A DNA stretch of 64,000 nucleotides from Siphonodentalium dalli (lineage: Eukaryota; Mollusca; Scaphopoda; Gadilida; Siphonodentaliidae), in NCBI GenBank assembly GCA_032622095.1, contig CP136061.1, forward strand, positions 88,468,983-88,532,982. Reading direction: 5' to 3'. A program made the position numbers and the translations under genes. Of the stretch, positions 1 through 13,000 are shown piece by piece (the first letter of the stretch is position 1; each line of letters begins with the position of its first letter). Under the pieces are notes generated by a model. It saw nothing but the letters and a program-made list of their open reading frames with translations, was not told where the DNA came from and made no database searches.

Positions 1-345
1 TCAGACTAAAGGTACGACCTGTAGCCCGTGCTAAAGGATTTAGTCATACAAAGAGTAAAATCCAAGATGGCTGCTGACGGCCATGTTTTTGGGCCGAATG
101 ACCCCAAAATTACTCGTTCCCATCTACATGTCAATATTAACATCCATGACAAATTTCATGACGATCAGACGAACAGTACGGACTGTAGCCCGTGCTAATG
201 GATTGAATTTTGAAATCTAAGATGGCCGCTGGCGGCCATGTTTTTTTTCCGTATGACCCCAAAATGAATCATTCCGGTACAAATGTTGATGTCAACAGCT
301 ATGACAAATTTCATAATGATCCGATCAAAGGTACGACCTGTAGCC
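1..345. repeat. two diverged ~165 bp tandem units
   Basis: Two units about 165 bp apart share a 'TGTAGCCCGTGCTAA' start, a 'CAAGATGGC...GGCCATG' core and a 'TGACAAATTTCAT' end; a third unit begins near 330. More diverged relatives lie at 16740-17165, 17635-17950 and, inverted, at 36115-36215. The recurring GATGGC/GGCCAT core makes several short open frames across this stretch, none of which is a gene. Confidence 0.75.
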
Positions 346-779
346 TCTATTGTTGACGCCTTACGTGCACACGCACGACGGACGACAAACCCATGGCAAT
401 AGCTCAAACTTTACAAAGTAAAGTTGAGCTAATAAATTGAAGGCCAGCCGGGCCAGCTTGAACAATTTCAAATTGTTTTCCAAGTTAATGTGGATCAGCT
501 TGTAATGTTGATCACAGTAACAAAGAGCAAAAAAGAAGTGAGATTGGGCTATCCATCCATATTATTACCAATTATTACGAAGCCTATTATTTCAGGCAGT
601 GGCTGCCATTACACGCTATAACATGTTTCCTCAGTTCTGGTTTCTGAGAGGCCCCAAGAAGAGTCACGCGGCTATATCATGGTTGTGTTTGGTATTAGCA
701 TTATTCTTCAAACTGGGATAAACTGGGATGAACAGTTGTATTTCCACATGTTTTGATAAACAATTTGGTTCCAGCAATA

Positions 780-945
780 CAGTAATGCCCTAATTAAACG
801 ACTCCATAACCACAGCAGAATAATGGGTAATTTTTCAGGGGAGAGCTTTCCGATGAATGACAACAAGCCATATTTCCAACTAAATCCTGACAAATTACCC
901 ATTATTTTGCTGTGGTTATGGAGTCAATTAATTAGGGCATTACTG
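780..945. mobile_element. foldback MITE, TA-flanked (copy 1)
   Basis: The ends are inverted copies that begin CAGTAATGCCC and are flanked by TA on both sides, as expected of a Tc1/mariner-type target duplication. Almost the whole element folds on itself: the left arm (CAGTAATG ... CACAGCAGAATAATGGGTAA) is mirrored on the right. Sister copies are at 8866-9028, 35620-35831 and 41780-41946. The superfamily is inferred from the TA flank only. Confidence 0.85.
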
Positions 946-1261
946 TATATCACATAGCAAATATCAATATATCAAATAATCTGAAATTTGTTGTACCGGT
1001 ACCATGTATTCTGTAGAATACTCAAATGTGATTATGTGACTAGATCATGTGACTATATATGATGAAAATGAATGCTAATAAAAACTTTGGCACTCTGCCT
1101 ATATATCCCTAGAAATGTGATTATGTTGACACATTTCTTGATTAATGACACTTATATGATCAATTCAAATAGCATCGTTATCTCATTATGCACTGTTCTA
1201 TTCAAATATCGCGCAATAAATTATGATAATGCAGAATAATCAGCTATTTGGTTGCTCAATT

Positions 1262-1462
1262 GATAATTTAGGGGGGGTGGGTGTCCAAAACTGACCGGAA
1301 AAAAATTCCTGAAACGGAAAAAAAGGGTGGGTGTCCAAAATTGCCTGGAAAAAAAGGCCGGAAACGGAAGAAATTGGGTGGGTGGGTCCCCCGAGGCCGG
1401 AAAAATTTAAATGATCATACGTGCCTGGAAATTTTTTCCGACCCCCCCCCCCCCTGTTGCAA
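1262..1462. repeat. G/C-homopolymer repeat with GGGTGGGTGTCCAAAA units
   Basis: A G run, internal 'GGGTGGGTGTCCAAAA' and 'GGCCGGAAA' units, and a terminal C run of about 14. Related blocks occur at 35885-36060, 36330-36440, 58060-58150, 58405-58500 and 59995-60120. The open frame here (64 residues, K/G-rich) is a by-product of the base composition. Confidence 0.7.
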
Positions 1463-1471
1463 CGGGGTAAT

Positions 1472-1905
1472 TTAAAGATACTAAATCCGATCAGACACTC
1501 CTAAATTACTATTTCTTTGGCTTCGGGGGTAAAAAATATTTCATTCGAGTCAAGGACCCACCAATCAAAGCTAGGAGTGATCAGATATCGATGTTTTGAA
1601 TCTACTATTTTAATTTTGTAGTGGCCCAGTAAACTGTCGACGAGAAGAACTTATCTGACCAGATAGGCCTAGCGGATAAAGATCAATATCTTTAAAATCC
1701 AGTCGCTTTTTTGTGTCAGATCTATTTGACAACAGTTTCTGGCAAAATTTCGTTGAACAAAACGTTGATAAATAACAGGTTTTGGACAATTTTATACTAT
1801 AGTTGACAATTTTGATAATTGAAGCGGCATTTCAAAAAATGTTGTTGTTGTTGTTGCTGGAATCTGATGATATGGTGACCGTCGAATTGGATTGAGTACC
1901 TTTAA
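1472..1905 (+). mobile_element. TTAA-flanked non-autonomous element, family TTAA-1
   Basis: Begins TTAA-AGATACTAAATCC and ends in the imperfect inverted copy GGATTGAGTACCT-TTAA, so both ends sit on TTAA, the target of piggyBac-type transposases. It carries an internal (TTG)n run near 1843. Other copies: 4559-5005 (inverted, with histone sequence inside), 11633-12024, 60278-60352 (end only) and a fragment near 22650-22760. There is no transposase frame, so it must be mobilised in trans. Confidence 0.7.
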
Positions 1906-3920
1906 TAACGACCACACGAGTGAGCAAACGGTTATGAAACATTCATAGCACAACACATACTTGGTGTTTGTAGTAGGTCGGACAATATATTTTAAAGACT
2001 TTCTTTGACACAACTCAGATATTACTGAAGTTTCCTATCTAGGTTGTCCACAACTGCTATTGACTAATTTTGGTATGACTAGGCCTAATTGCTAATATTA
2101 TGTGCTGACTAGCTTTAACTTTAAACTTAAACTCCAAGTTAACGTTCATATGCCTGCTTTTTGTTTTAATAGACAAACATTTTAGTAACATATCGTTTGA
2201 CTGTTAGCCACTATTTGGCATTGGTTTTGTTCCGCCTCCGATTCCGGGTTTTATTTTTTGTATCAACCGATAAAACTTCCGATCAAACATTTAGACATTG
2301 TTGCCTTTAAAATTACACGGTAAAAATGTATTTTTGTTAAATAAACACACTAAATGCAGTGGAACTTGATGTTCGTCACCTATTATGGCAAAACGTTAGG
2401 TATTTCAAGCTAACTACCGCTCGGATTTCAACAGAATGCCTGATAATTATATTTAATTAACTAATATATATCTCGACGGGAAAGAACTGACAAACAACTC
2501 CAGGCGTAATATGACAATAATGGAGACCCCAGGCTAGTCTTAACCCTACCCCAAACGTCAACGCCCAAGCGACTGCCAAGAGAGTTGATAACTTTTGAGT
2601 CACTATTCCCAATGAAAGGTACCGATACAGACTTGCTATCATATATTTCCTGGTAGAAAACACAACAATCATTCAAAAAAAATGCATTGAGAATTTGCCA
2701 CCAAGGTTGGTACCGGCGAGCTAATTTTTACCACGTGGCTGATGTACTATTATTTATGTTTTGTGGTCGAGTTCGTGAACTGATTGATTTGTGATGTGTA
2801 ATGATTTTACAAGGTTAGCAGGTTATTTAGTTGTTTGAAGGAGATAATTACTCAATGGCTTATACCACGGGTACGCCTAGCGTGTCCGACTCCACTAGGG
2901 GGACAGTCAACAACGCCTCGGACCCATCTAGGGCGTTAGCCCGCGATGATTCAACTAATTGGACTCCCAATATTTTATTCCATCTCCAACATACATGTCA
3001 TTGGCTGAGGGCAAGTGGGCGTGGTTTATTTCACCACGGAGTTCATTGAAGACTTGTGAATTATCAAGTAGATTTGACATTATGAATCGTTCTGACACGA
3101 TTACACCGAATTATCGCACTGCCTGCAACCGATCACGTGTGCACCCCTAAAACAAAGCATGAAGACCGATTAGCACTGACCGCGTACCATAGCATGCCAA
3201 TTGTTAATACGCGTAATTCTCAACCGATCCGTATGGCATTATCAGATATAAATACACAATGACTGTCGTTTTTACCATCTATATATACTAAATCGCATGC
3301 CATATCCTATATATAGGCATCGAGCCCACCATTACGTTGGTGTAAACAAATATTTATTTTCAAAAAATCAAACATTTTGCACAAACACAATACACATATA
3401 GAGACATAGAGATTTAGATAGAAGATTGGACAACAAGCTAAATGCTTTTTTAAAGTCCTCTCCGTTATATCGAACAAATACTGAACTGACGGGTATAACG
3501 TGATGATTATATCGACGACATAACGGAGACATTCAGAAACTAAACACAAATTTAAAAAAACAATAAAAAATAGCGTTTTTTTTCTCTCTCGAAGAAATTG
3601 ATATTTAATAAATAACAGAGATATTCAGAACTGAAAATAAAAATTAAAACAAATTTAAGCTTTTTTCTCGAAAAAGTGATATTAAACAATAAGTATATAT
3701 ATCGATGGTAACAATGACCGTCACTGCATATTCATATCTGATAATGCTGTTGGGATCGGGTGAATTCTCCCAGGCAATACGCACAAGCTTGACTACCAAG
3801 AGATATCTTATCGGAGTCCACGATATGATGGCTCTTGGTATACAATCGCGACCACGGGAGGCACGTGATGTTCGATTGAATATCAGAATGTTGGGTATCA
3901 TATAATACCATATCCCATAA
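1906..3920. other. intergenic, no supported gene
   Basis: AT-rich DNA with short open frames only. The longest have no recognisable domain and no codon-like structure. I see no RNA gene here. Confidence 0.5.
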
Positions 3921-3924
3921 TATG

Positions 3925-4140
3925 TCAAATATAGCGAAATATCGAAATATAAAATAAAACGAAAAAGCGAAATAGGAAAATACATCGAAAATCGAAATAG
4001 GAAAATACAGCGAAATAGCGAAATAGCGAAATAGAACGAAAACTCGAAATAGGAACATACAGCGAAATAGCGAAATAGGGAGAAATATAGAACGAAATAT
4101 ATAAATATGAAATTATTTTTATAAACGAAATAACGGAGAT
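3925..4140. repeat. short-unit minisatellite (CGAAATAG-type)
   Basis: Degenerate tandem 'CGAAATAG' and 'GGAAAATA' words fill this stretch; similar words appear at 3475-3640. The long minus-strand open frames across it (up to 184 residues, F/Y/I/S-rich) come from the repeat having no stops in those frames and are not genes. Confidence 0.8.
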
Positions 4141-4558
4141 ATTTGAAAAGGTGTCTTTGACGAAATAACGGACATATTTGGAGAAGTGTTTTAAACAATC
4201 TGCCTTTGAAGACGAAGAGTTGATTTCTCCATATATGGAAATGCTACTCCAAAAACTTTGTAGCACTAAAACCACGGAACCGGAGCTGGATGAATCTATG
4301 AAACCACGGAATCGTTTCCATACATTAACTCTTCTATTTTGTATATATGTGTCATCTGTATATTATGTTATTTTTTGGATTTGGAATTAAAAATATGTTT
4401 ACACTGAGAATAGCGACTCAGTGATCTCGCTTTTTGGCCACAAAAGGCGGGAAATAAAGCCAGTTCTGCGTTCTTTCATAAATCTAGCTGTTTGTGAGTA
4501 TATGTCTCGCTTCTGTGTGGAGACAATAAAAACAACTAATAAATTGCTTTGACTTCTG

Positions 4559-5005
<447 letters not shown>

Positions 5006-5178
5006 TCCATCTCCATCCATTTGGTCCGAGACCCTCTTTTGTTTTCTTCATAAAAGTCTGTATATATAGATATTTCGTGTATTTATCTACATAGAGTATC
5101 TCTTCGCCATACCCATTTTTCTATACGCCCGTTAAAAAATTAAGTTATAGGTCTGTCTGTCCGTCCTTTTGCCTTTGG

Positions 5179-5440
5179 TTTCCGGATGATAATTTTAGTC
5201 TCAACTGAATGGAATGAAATATTTGGGATGTGGGTTTACTAATTTTAATTCGGGATCCGCCCGTCAATTTTCACCAGAATTATGGCCCTTTTTGTTGGGA
5301 AATTGCACTCAATTTTCGTTTCCGGATGATACATTTGGTAAGCCTGAACTGAATGGAATCAAATTTGGTATGTGAGTTTGCTAACCCCAAATATTGGTCA
5401 ATTTCGAATTTGGTTTCCGCCACCAATTTTCATATTTTAT
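5179..5440. repeat. two ~140 bp tandem units (TTTCCGGATGAT type)
   Basis: Two units each start TTTCCGGATGAT and contain CTGAATGGAAT. Related units occur at 12240-12540 and 13570-13700, with the associated 'GACGGAGTTATGCC' word. This is an ancient diverged tandem family rather than a gene. Confidence 0.65.
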
Positions 5441-6413
5441 ACCAAATTTGACAAATTTCCAAAGTCGATATTCAGCGTACTATGCGAAATAAAACTGAAA
5501 ATACTTAAACTCAAAACATCATTTGTATATGTAGCGCGAAAATCCACACACTAATTCATAAGTATATTCCTCAAAACCGATCATACATAATTCAAAACGC
5601 TCTCTATTATCTGTCGCTAATTTTTGCTAGGCTGACAAAATTTAAAACGTGTTAAAACTACCTATTTTGGAAGTCGATAACTGGCCACCGAAATATTCTA
5701 TTAATTGCTCTAATTATTTTCTGGTATGTAAAACGTACATATGGTGGTTTTATGGTGTCAGATAGGAGAGCCTGAGGGCATCTTTAAATAATTATATACC
5801 ACTACAAGTGTAGACACGAAGAAACAGGCCCATATATGGCCTATATTGTATTAATTAACACCTGCACAACAATATGTTGCCTTTGAGAAACACCGTCCAG
5901 TCAGAATACTGGTGACAGAATGTCACGTCTCCATCCTGTCAATCAATTTGGAATCAATGGGGCGTGTCTTTGAGAATGAGTTGTAAGACCTCACTTTTAA
6001 TGCGGGGTTAACAAACTTATTGTTCCGATAAAGAATGCTTTTTAATCGTGGGGATCTGAATGTCCCCGGAAGCGTAAACAATTTACACTAGATATATGCA
6101 CGATTTATATTAAATTACACTTATTATCCACGGTCATAGTGGCTGGTGATGCTAACGGGCGGGGAGATGTAATTTGTTAACTATACAGCACGCACGAGGG
6201 ATATTTGTGAGAGCGGTCTGACATACCACTACGCCAATTGCCAGTCTAAGTATCCGCCGGCGTCTGTAAACGCACATATTATCAAAGAAGTATATTAAAC
6301 GTGTAGTAAAACATACGTGAAGTACAGCGTACGCGTTCATCTACGATCATTCGGAATGTGAGTGCAGCGAAGGTGCGTTAAGACAAATACAGCGACTTTC
6401 CAGAAAATAACAT
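5441..6413. other. upstream flank of the P450 gene
   Basis: No supported gene or repeat. It should contain the P450 promoter, but I cannot place a TATA box or transcription start with confidence. Confidence 0.4.
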
Positions 6414-6494
6414 CAGTTAAGCCGATATACGCTGGATTTCGAATTGAACAGATAGTGCGCTCCGACAGATAACCGAGGCATATTCTACCAACAA

Positions 6495-6525
<31 letters not shown>

Positions 6526-6660
6526 AACAACGACGACAACAATAGCATTAGTTGAGCCGATATACTCAGACCGGGTCGCCGACTTCCATTTGCAGAGACA
6601 GGTCGCTCCGACAGATAACCGAGAAATATTCTACCAACAACAAAGAACAACAATAACAAT
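6414..6660 (+). repeat. duplicated P450 5' leader unit with (CAA)n
   Basis: Two related units (6414-6540 and 6549-6660) share GAGCCGATATAC, CGCTCCGACAGATAACCGAG and ATTCTACCAACAACAA. The first carries a long CAA/CAG run. The second abuts the chosen start codon at 6683, so the block is probably transcribed 5' UTR. An in-frame ATG at 6590 lies inside it. Confidence 0.7.
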
Positions 6661-6682
6661 AGAACCACAAACAAAATACAGT

Positions 6683-7031
6683 ATGATCGATTTTTTACCT
6701 ATTCCGACGACAGTGTCTGGTTATTTGATATGCATTCTTGCGTTTTGTATCGCATGGATAATAATCGACAAAAAGAGGAATTCAAAACTCCCGCCGGGGC
6801 CCTGGACATGGCCTCTTCTAGGAAATCTTTCTTTGTTCCGTGGTGATGTAATCGATAAATTCACAGAATTGAGGGAGAAATTTGGAGATGTTTACAGACT
6901 GAGATTTGGACCGAAGCTTGTGGTTGTAATTAGTGGATATGACACTATGAAGGAAGCGTTCGTTAAACACGGGGACATTTTCTCTGACAGACCGCATATA
7001 TTCGCGATCGATCGGCTCGGAAAAAGTCTAG
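6683..7031 (+). CDS. P450 exon 1 (N terminus)
   Basis: Encodes residues 1-116 and the first base of codon 117. It covers the membrane anchor, the proline-rich hinge [13 protein letters not shown], the beta-1 region and the B helix (FSDRPHIF). It ends CTA-G before the donor GTAAGTG (GT at 7032), giving phase 1. The upstream ATG at 6590 is in frame and cannot be excluded without transcript data. Confidence 0.94.
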
Positions 7032-10000
7032 GTAAGTGTTTGTGGCGCCGTTAGATATCTTATTAGTGGTGGGGGTTGTGGGGGGGGGGGGGCGACTGTG
7101 TCGTCTGCCAATTTGGGTTTATAGTGAAACTAAAAAAAAAGAAAGACAAAAAAAGAATCTTTGTAAAAATAAATCTTGTTAAGTTGATAAAGAGACTCTG
7201 GCGAAGATGAGGCCTAAGCAGAATGAGGTCCATGCATGCACAGAGGATGAATTTAGCGATTCTAGTCCGCTGTGCGCGGTAGCATCGCTAAATTCACCCA
7301 TTGGGGACCTCTTTCTGAAATGTACGCCACCATATAATATAATATGTTCATGTCTGCTATATAGGGCACAAGTCTTCGACTGTATGTATTGCAACTCAAT
7401 TGTATCAGTCTAGAGACAATGTGCGATACAGGGTCTTGTATGGGGGAGGGGCGGACAATTTAGGATATACGTCTGCACTCACCCATGTCTACCAATATCC
7501 TGAACTCCGGAAAACGGAACTTACATACCTTCCACAAGCCTGTAAATAGAGTGTCTGCTAATTGCAGAATGGGCTAGCGGGCTAGCATCACCAAATGTAC
7601 CCTATGTGGACCTCATTCTGCTTAGGCCTCTTCTTGGAAGTATATATAGTCTCAAATTAACATTGTTTTTAGTTATTTTTGGGAAGTTTCTATATTCCCT
7701 AATTTGCAGAAGATAAAATGAATAATCGAGGTGACTAATGGGTGAACATCACCAACTTAACTTCAATCTGATCCCAGGTCTCCCATAGCCGAACGAGGTT
7801 CACATAGTGTGAATTTGATGACGTTAGCCCACCGTGCGGGATAACGTCACTAAATTCATCCTCTGGGGACCTCATTCTGCATATGACAGACAGACTATTT
7901 GCAGACTTGACCTACCATGGGTTGGATTTTCCTATTGATAACTCACACTTTCCAAATGGTTAGATATTTATGGTTGGCAATTTCTAACTGGTTGACATAC
8001 TCACAGTATACATAGGAAAATGTTTGAATCCTGATCAATCTCAGAATATTTTCGGTCTGAAAATGTCAACTTGTGGCATGAATTATCTAAAAGTTAATTT
8101 GGTCAAATGTTAACCATGAATGTTTGGCTAAACTACACATAAAACATAAGTCCACACGACCCTCGTAATGTCATACTTTAGTATATCTGTTGTATATTTT
8201 CTCGACATCAAATGATGTAATACATGTAAGGAGTAATGAAGTATTTGTATTTGGAAATTATCGTCGTTTCTATGGGGCGCCGTTCTTCTATTTATTACAT
8301 AGTTAGTGCTATCAATAATTCATGTAATGCTATCACTAAATGAATATATTATATCACAAACTCGAATATATGATATCATTAAATATTGTATGATATCATT
8401 AAATATTTTATGACGTCACACATTTGAATAAGTGGTATCACAAATTCATTTGTTCAATATCACAAAATGAATATATGATATCATAAAATAGAATATGTGA
8501 TATCACCAAATACTTACTATTTGTTGATATCAATAATTCTATTGTTTGATATCATACATTCATTTAATCATATCATAAAATGAATTATTGATATCACTAA
8601 ATAGGTATAACATAGAAGAACGGCGATATATACGTTTCGACATTTACTTCTGATTGAGCTCAGTCATCGCCATCTAAACCATTGCGTTCTCACGGTTGTA
8701 ATCTTTGCCGCAATAAAATATCAGGGCACAATTGTACGTGATATTTTCTTGCAAATATTTTCTTGCAGCTACTTGTGAACATGCCATTTGGCTTTGACAC
8801 GACGATGTCGTGTTTACTTATGGAATAAATACCGCACAGATGGCTACTTTCAATGAGAAACTATACAGTAATGCTCTAAATAATAGACCCTTTAACCACA
8901 GCGGGCTATGGGTAATTTTTCAGGATTTAGTAGGAAATAGGGCTTGTTGTCATTAATCGGAAAGCTCTCAGTGAAAAATTACCCATAATTCCGCTGTGTT
9001 AAGGAGTCGATTATTTAGAGCATTGCTGTACTTCACTGTGCAACCAACCATAGTGAGCAAGTAGTCCAGGCACATTAGACATGGAAGTGGAAAAGTAAGG
9101 AAATAAATCGGGGAAAGCTGATTTTTTTATATTATTTTGGCCTTAACATCGCGGACGCGTCACGAAAAGTCCCCTAAAATCCGATTTGAGCTTTCTGAGT
9201 TACATCATTTTTTCCATATAATTAAACAAAACAATATTTTTCACAATGATGGAAATAATTGGATGTTGTAACAATTTTTCAGCCGAAACGTATACAAAAA
9301 GCACTCAATATTGTTCGATATACAATTCTCGAACCAACGACACCCATTCAAAGGGAAATATCGAATGAATTTCGCATATATAGATATGAAATAAAACACT
9401 GAGCCAAAATACTGACGATTTTGAAGACAAACTGATGTATTCGATGTCGGATTTCTCAGGCTTCTCAAAACATAGGCGCAAGCTATCTATTTTAAAAACT
9501 GCACAGACACCACCCCGTCGCTATAATAGGCAGAACTAGCGAGTACGCACATCATAAGTTGTCAAAACTTGTAAAAACATAACCCTACCCCCGAAACTGG
9601 TTGTCAACGATCTGGTCGTATTTTGATATTCTATTTTGTCTAAGCTAGTCATATGCATTACTAAGTTATACCAGTATATGTGAAATATGAGTACGAGAGC
9701 GAATATAGTGACACGATCAGAATACTACAAACGCGGTCATGAAATGGCTGTCAAAATGGCCGCAACCACCAAGCTAAGCCGAAATGATGGCAACTTATTA
9801 TATAACCACCTAGTAGGTAAAATACGTATTAACAATATACAAGTCTGTTGTTAAATATCTTTAAAGGTACACAGTTCATTAAAACAGGCCCATGTGGAGG
9901 AATTACGTCTTTAAAATTTCGGGTTTTCTGTTTACAGTCGGGGCCAAAAATAATAATTTCGGGCATGCAACATACGAAGTAATGTTTCGCCACACAGTGT

Positions 10001-13000
10001 ATGGTAGTTTCGTTCGGCGTGATGATAAATTATTGAATGGAACGCAGAAACTTAAGTGCATATCCTTGCGGTATAAATAGTAGTTACATTTCCGGATTGT
10101 TCATCACTGTACATGATAATAAACCACACACGTATGTTGCAATTCTTATTATATTGCAAAGAAACCGCCACCTCTTCAAAAGATTAGCACTGCATCACAC
10201 CAGATCAAATAGACAGCACATCGTACATTTGATATACGACTAATTTTCGTGCTGCTTCCAAACCGGTCTCTTAGTAAACAATTTGTTCAACTTACTTCAG
10301 TCGGCAACTTACAACTGGAATATGCTATTACGCAATGTACAATATTAGTTTTCCGTATTTTGTTGTTTGAAAATATCTTGCCAAAACCACCCATGAACTT
10401 GTGCAAAATATCAGGTGATCATCGTTTAAAGCTGTTATTTCAGCGTTGAACATTGACTCAATGTTGCTAGTTATGGTTGTTAGTTCAGCAGATATGTGTA
10501 ACATTAGGGAGAAGGGATACACACGGTAATGCGGTTGCAGAAAACATAGTACCCTTCGCGTATATGTGACCTTGGTGAATATAACCAAATATTATTTCCA
10601 GGTATAAAGACAGTCTCTGTCACAGAGTATGTGGGCAATTTTGGTCAAGTTTAGATTTTTTTAAAGAAAGTATATGGTACTCCTTTGTGTTTTGATAAAT
10701 TGCTTTCATAGTATACCACCATGCATTCTTGTGATAACAGCGAAATATTCGTGTTTTATTACTTATTCTTAGGCAAAAATTACTAATATTTTAAGACACG
10801 GAGGAATATAATCTACACAATTCACCCATTACTCTATGAATATCTCTCATACTGCTCTATAGCAGTGTATTTCGAAAGGTTTGATGGTGTATATATCAAA
10901 AGAAACGATGACCGGTCACATTAGTGATACTGCTATGAGCACATATATTTCGGCTTCTATGAAAGGTCACAGAATCAATTCTTCGCTATTAAATTTCATT
11001 TTACAGTGTAGTGTACATATATATCACACGATTCAAGATAAATAGTGCAGAAAAATTTGCCTTATTCTCCCGTTTCTTTGCGGTCAAAAAGTCCAGATTT
11101 AACCATTTTATGAGACCTTGCTTTTCGCTATATCTCTCGCGATATATATTAGAGATAATTCGCACATACCCGATAAAATGTTTCTCTTATTCTCTGCAAT
11201 CATTCTTCCTCACATATTTCGAGCGTGTTGTCACTCTTATGGGACTAGCTATTCAATTATGCATAAAATGTAAATTTCATTCTATTTTGGCCATTTTGGC
11301 GGCCATTTTGGGACTTCAATTCAACTTATATGGTTCACGGCTAAGCATTGTTTGTATGTATGTCAATGTATTATGAATTTGGAATTAATTGATCTACACA
11401 TGACTGCATTCCCATATGGCCTGATGGAGATGCTTCAGAATTTGAACCATTCCGAAAAATCAAGATATCTCAAAAAGCTCAACTCGGATTTTAGGGGACT
11501 TTTGCCACGTCGTTCATAAACATGTTCTTATTGATCCCTGAAAAAATCAGTTTTCCCCGATTTTTTACACTAGTGAAACCTTATGTGCCTGGACTACTCA
11601 TGTCCTTATCAGAATTACGATCCTTGGTTACTTTAAAGACATAATCACATTTAACGCCCACTAAATTACTATTTCGTCGGCTTCGGGGTAAAAAAACCCA
11701 CCACCAAGGAACCCACCATCAAACCCCAGCGTTATCAGATTTCTACTTTTGAAACATGTTATTTTTCACCACCTCGTATTTTTGGCGGCCTGGCAAATAT
11801 TCGACGAATGCCGACCGACATACTCTCGATTCCAAATTGCGTTGAACAAAATGTTGATTAATAAAACTTTTTGGACAATTTTATACTATAGTTTACAGTG
11901 GTTAGCATTATTTTTTTGGCAATTAATCGATTCTGACAACTGAAGCGACATTCAAGAAATATTGTTGTTGTTGTTGTTGGAAACTGATGATATGGGGACA
12001 ATCGAATCTCATTGTGGGCCTTTCACATCGATAAGAAACTTATTGAAATGGTGAGCGATCAATTGATAAATGAATAGAAAAAAAACACATGAATCAGATA
12101 TACCTGTGAGCATGGCTCTTTAATTGTCCCCCGAACATTTCGGAGGACTATTGTAATCAGCAGCGTCCGTCCGCCCGTGCGCGCGCCCGTACGTGCGTCC
12201 ATCTGTTCGTGCGTGTCCATCCCAATCATTGTCTGGACGTTAACTGCAGTTCAAATTATCCGATCGAAACAAAACTTGGTATGAGGAATAACCATCACAT
12301 TATTGCGATCAGTTTCGATCTCGATTAATTTTGACGGAGTTATTCCCCCTTTTTTACCTAGAAATTAAAGTGTTTGGGTTGTCCGGTTGATAACTTGAGC
12401 AATATTCAACAGAATTTCTTTATATTTGGTACGTGGTTCTTACTTTAAAAGACGCAGGCCATCTTCGACTTTTGGTTACGGTCACGGTCCGATGCGTTTT
12501 GACGGAGTTATGCCCCCCCCTTTATTTTACATAGAAATCTCATTATATCACATGAAACCCCTATATATTGAAAAATCCATTACATATTTCTTATCTCTCA
12601 CTAGTGTGTAATCCCCGCGTACTTCTCGGGTTACTTGGCATCGGGCCAATTAAATTACCGCGCGCATTAATACTATTTAGAAAATCCGCGCTTTGACATT
12701 GCAAAATGCTTGCTTGTTCATTAAAGTTCATTTATTGTCCAACTTAGTTGCACTAACGAAAATAGGAACAAAAACAAAGAGGCAAATTGGGGGACTATAT
12801 ATGTTTAGTCGCAAGGCAGACCGCGCAATACTGTCGTATGCGGTTGTGAAGTGTCTCAGCCAACGCATTCTACATGCATTTTTCAGCTTCTATTACATAT
12901 TTTGATTTGTTAAAAGTCATAAAGCTCTAGTTTTTTTCCATGTAATATACAAGATCTTCATCTCGTTATGTTGGGATATAAGATTTTATGAAACTCGTTT

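Noticed and set aside
3644-4275. Three long overlapping minus-strand open frames (up to 184 residues) rich in F, Y, I and S
   Set aside because: They lie on the CGAAATAG-type minisatellite, occur in several frames at once and have no domain; the repeat simply lacks stops.
6590-6682. Upstream in-frame ATG extending the P450 by 31 residues
   Set aside because: The extension is hydrophilic, lies in a duplicated CAA-rich leader and would displace the membrane anchor from the N terminus; the ATG at 6683 fits the family better.
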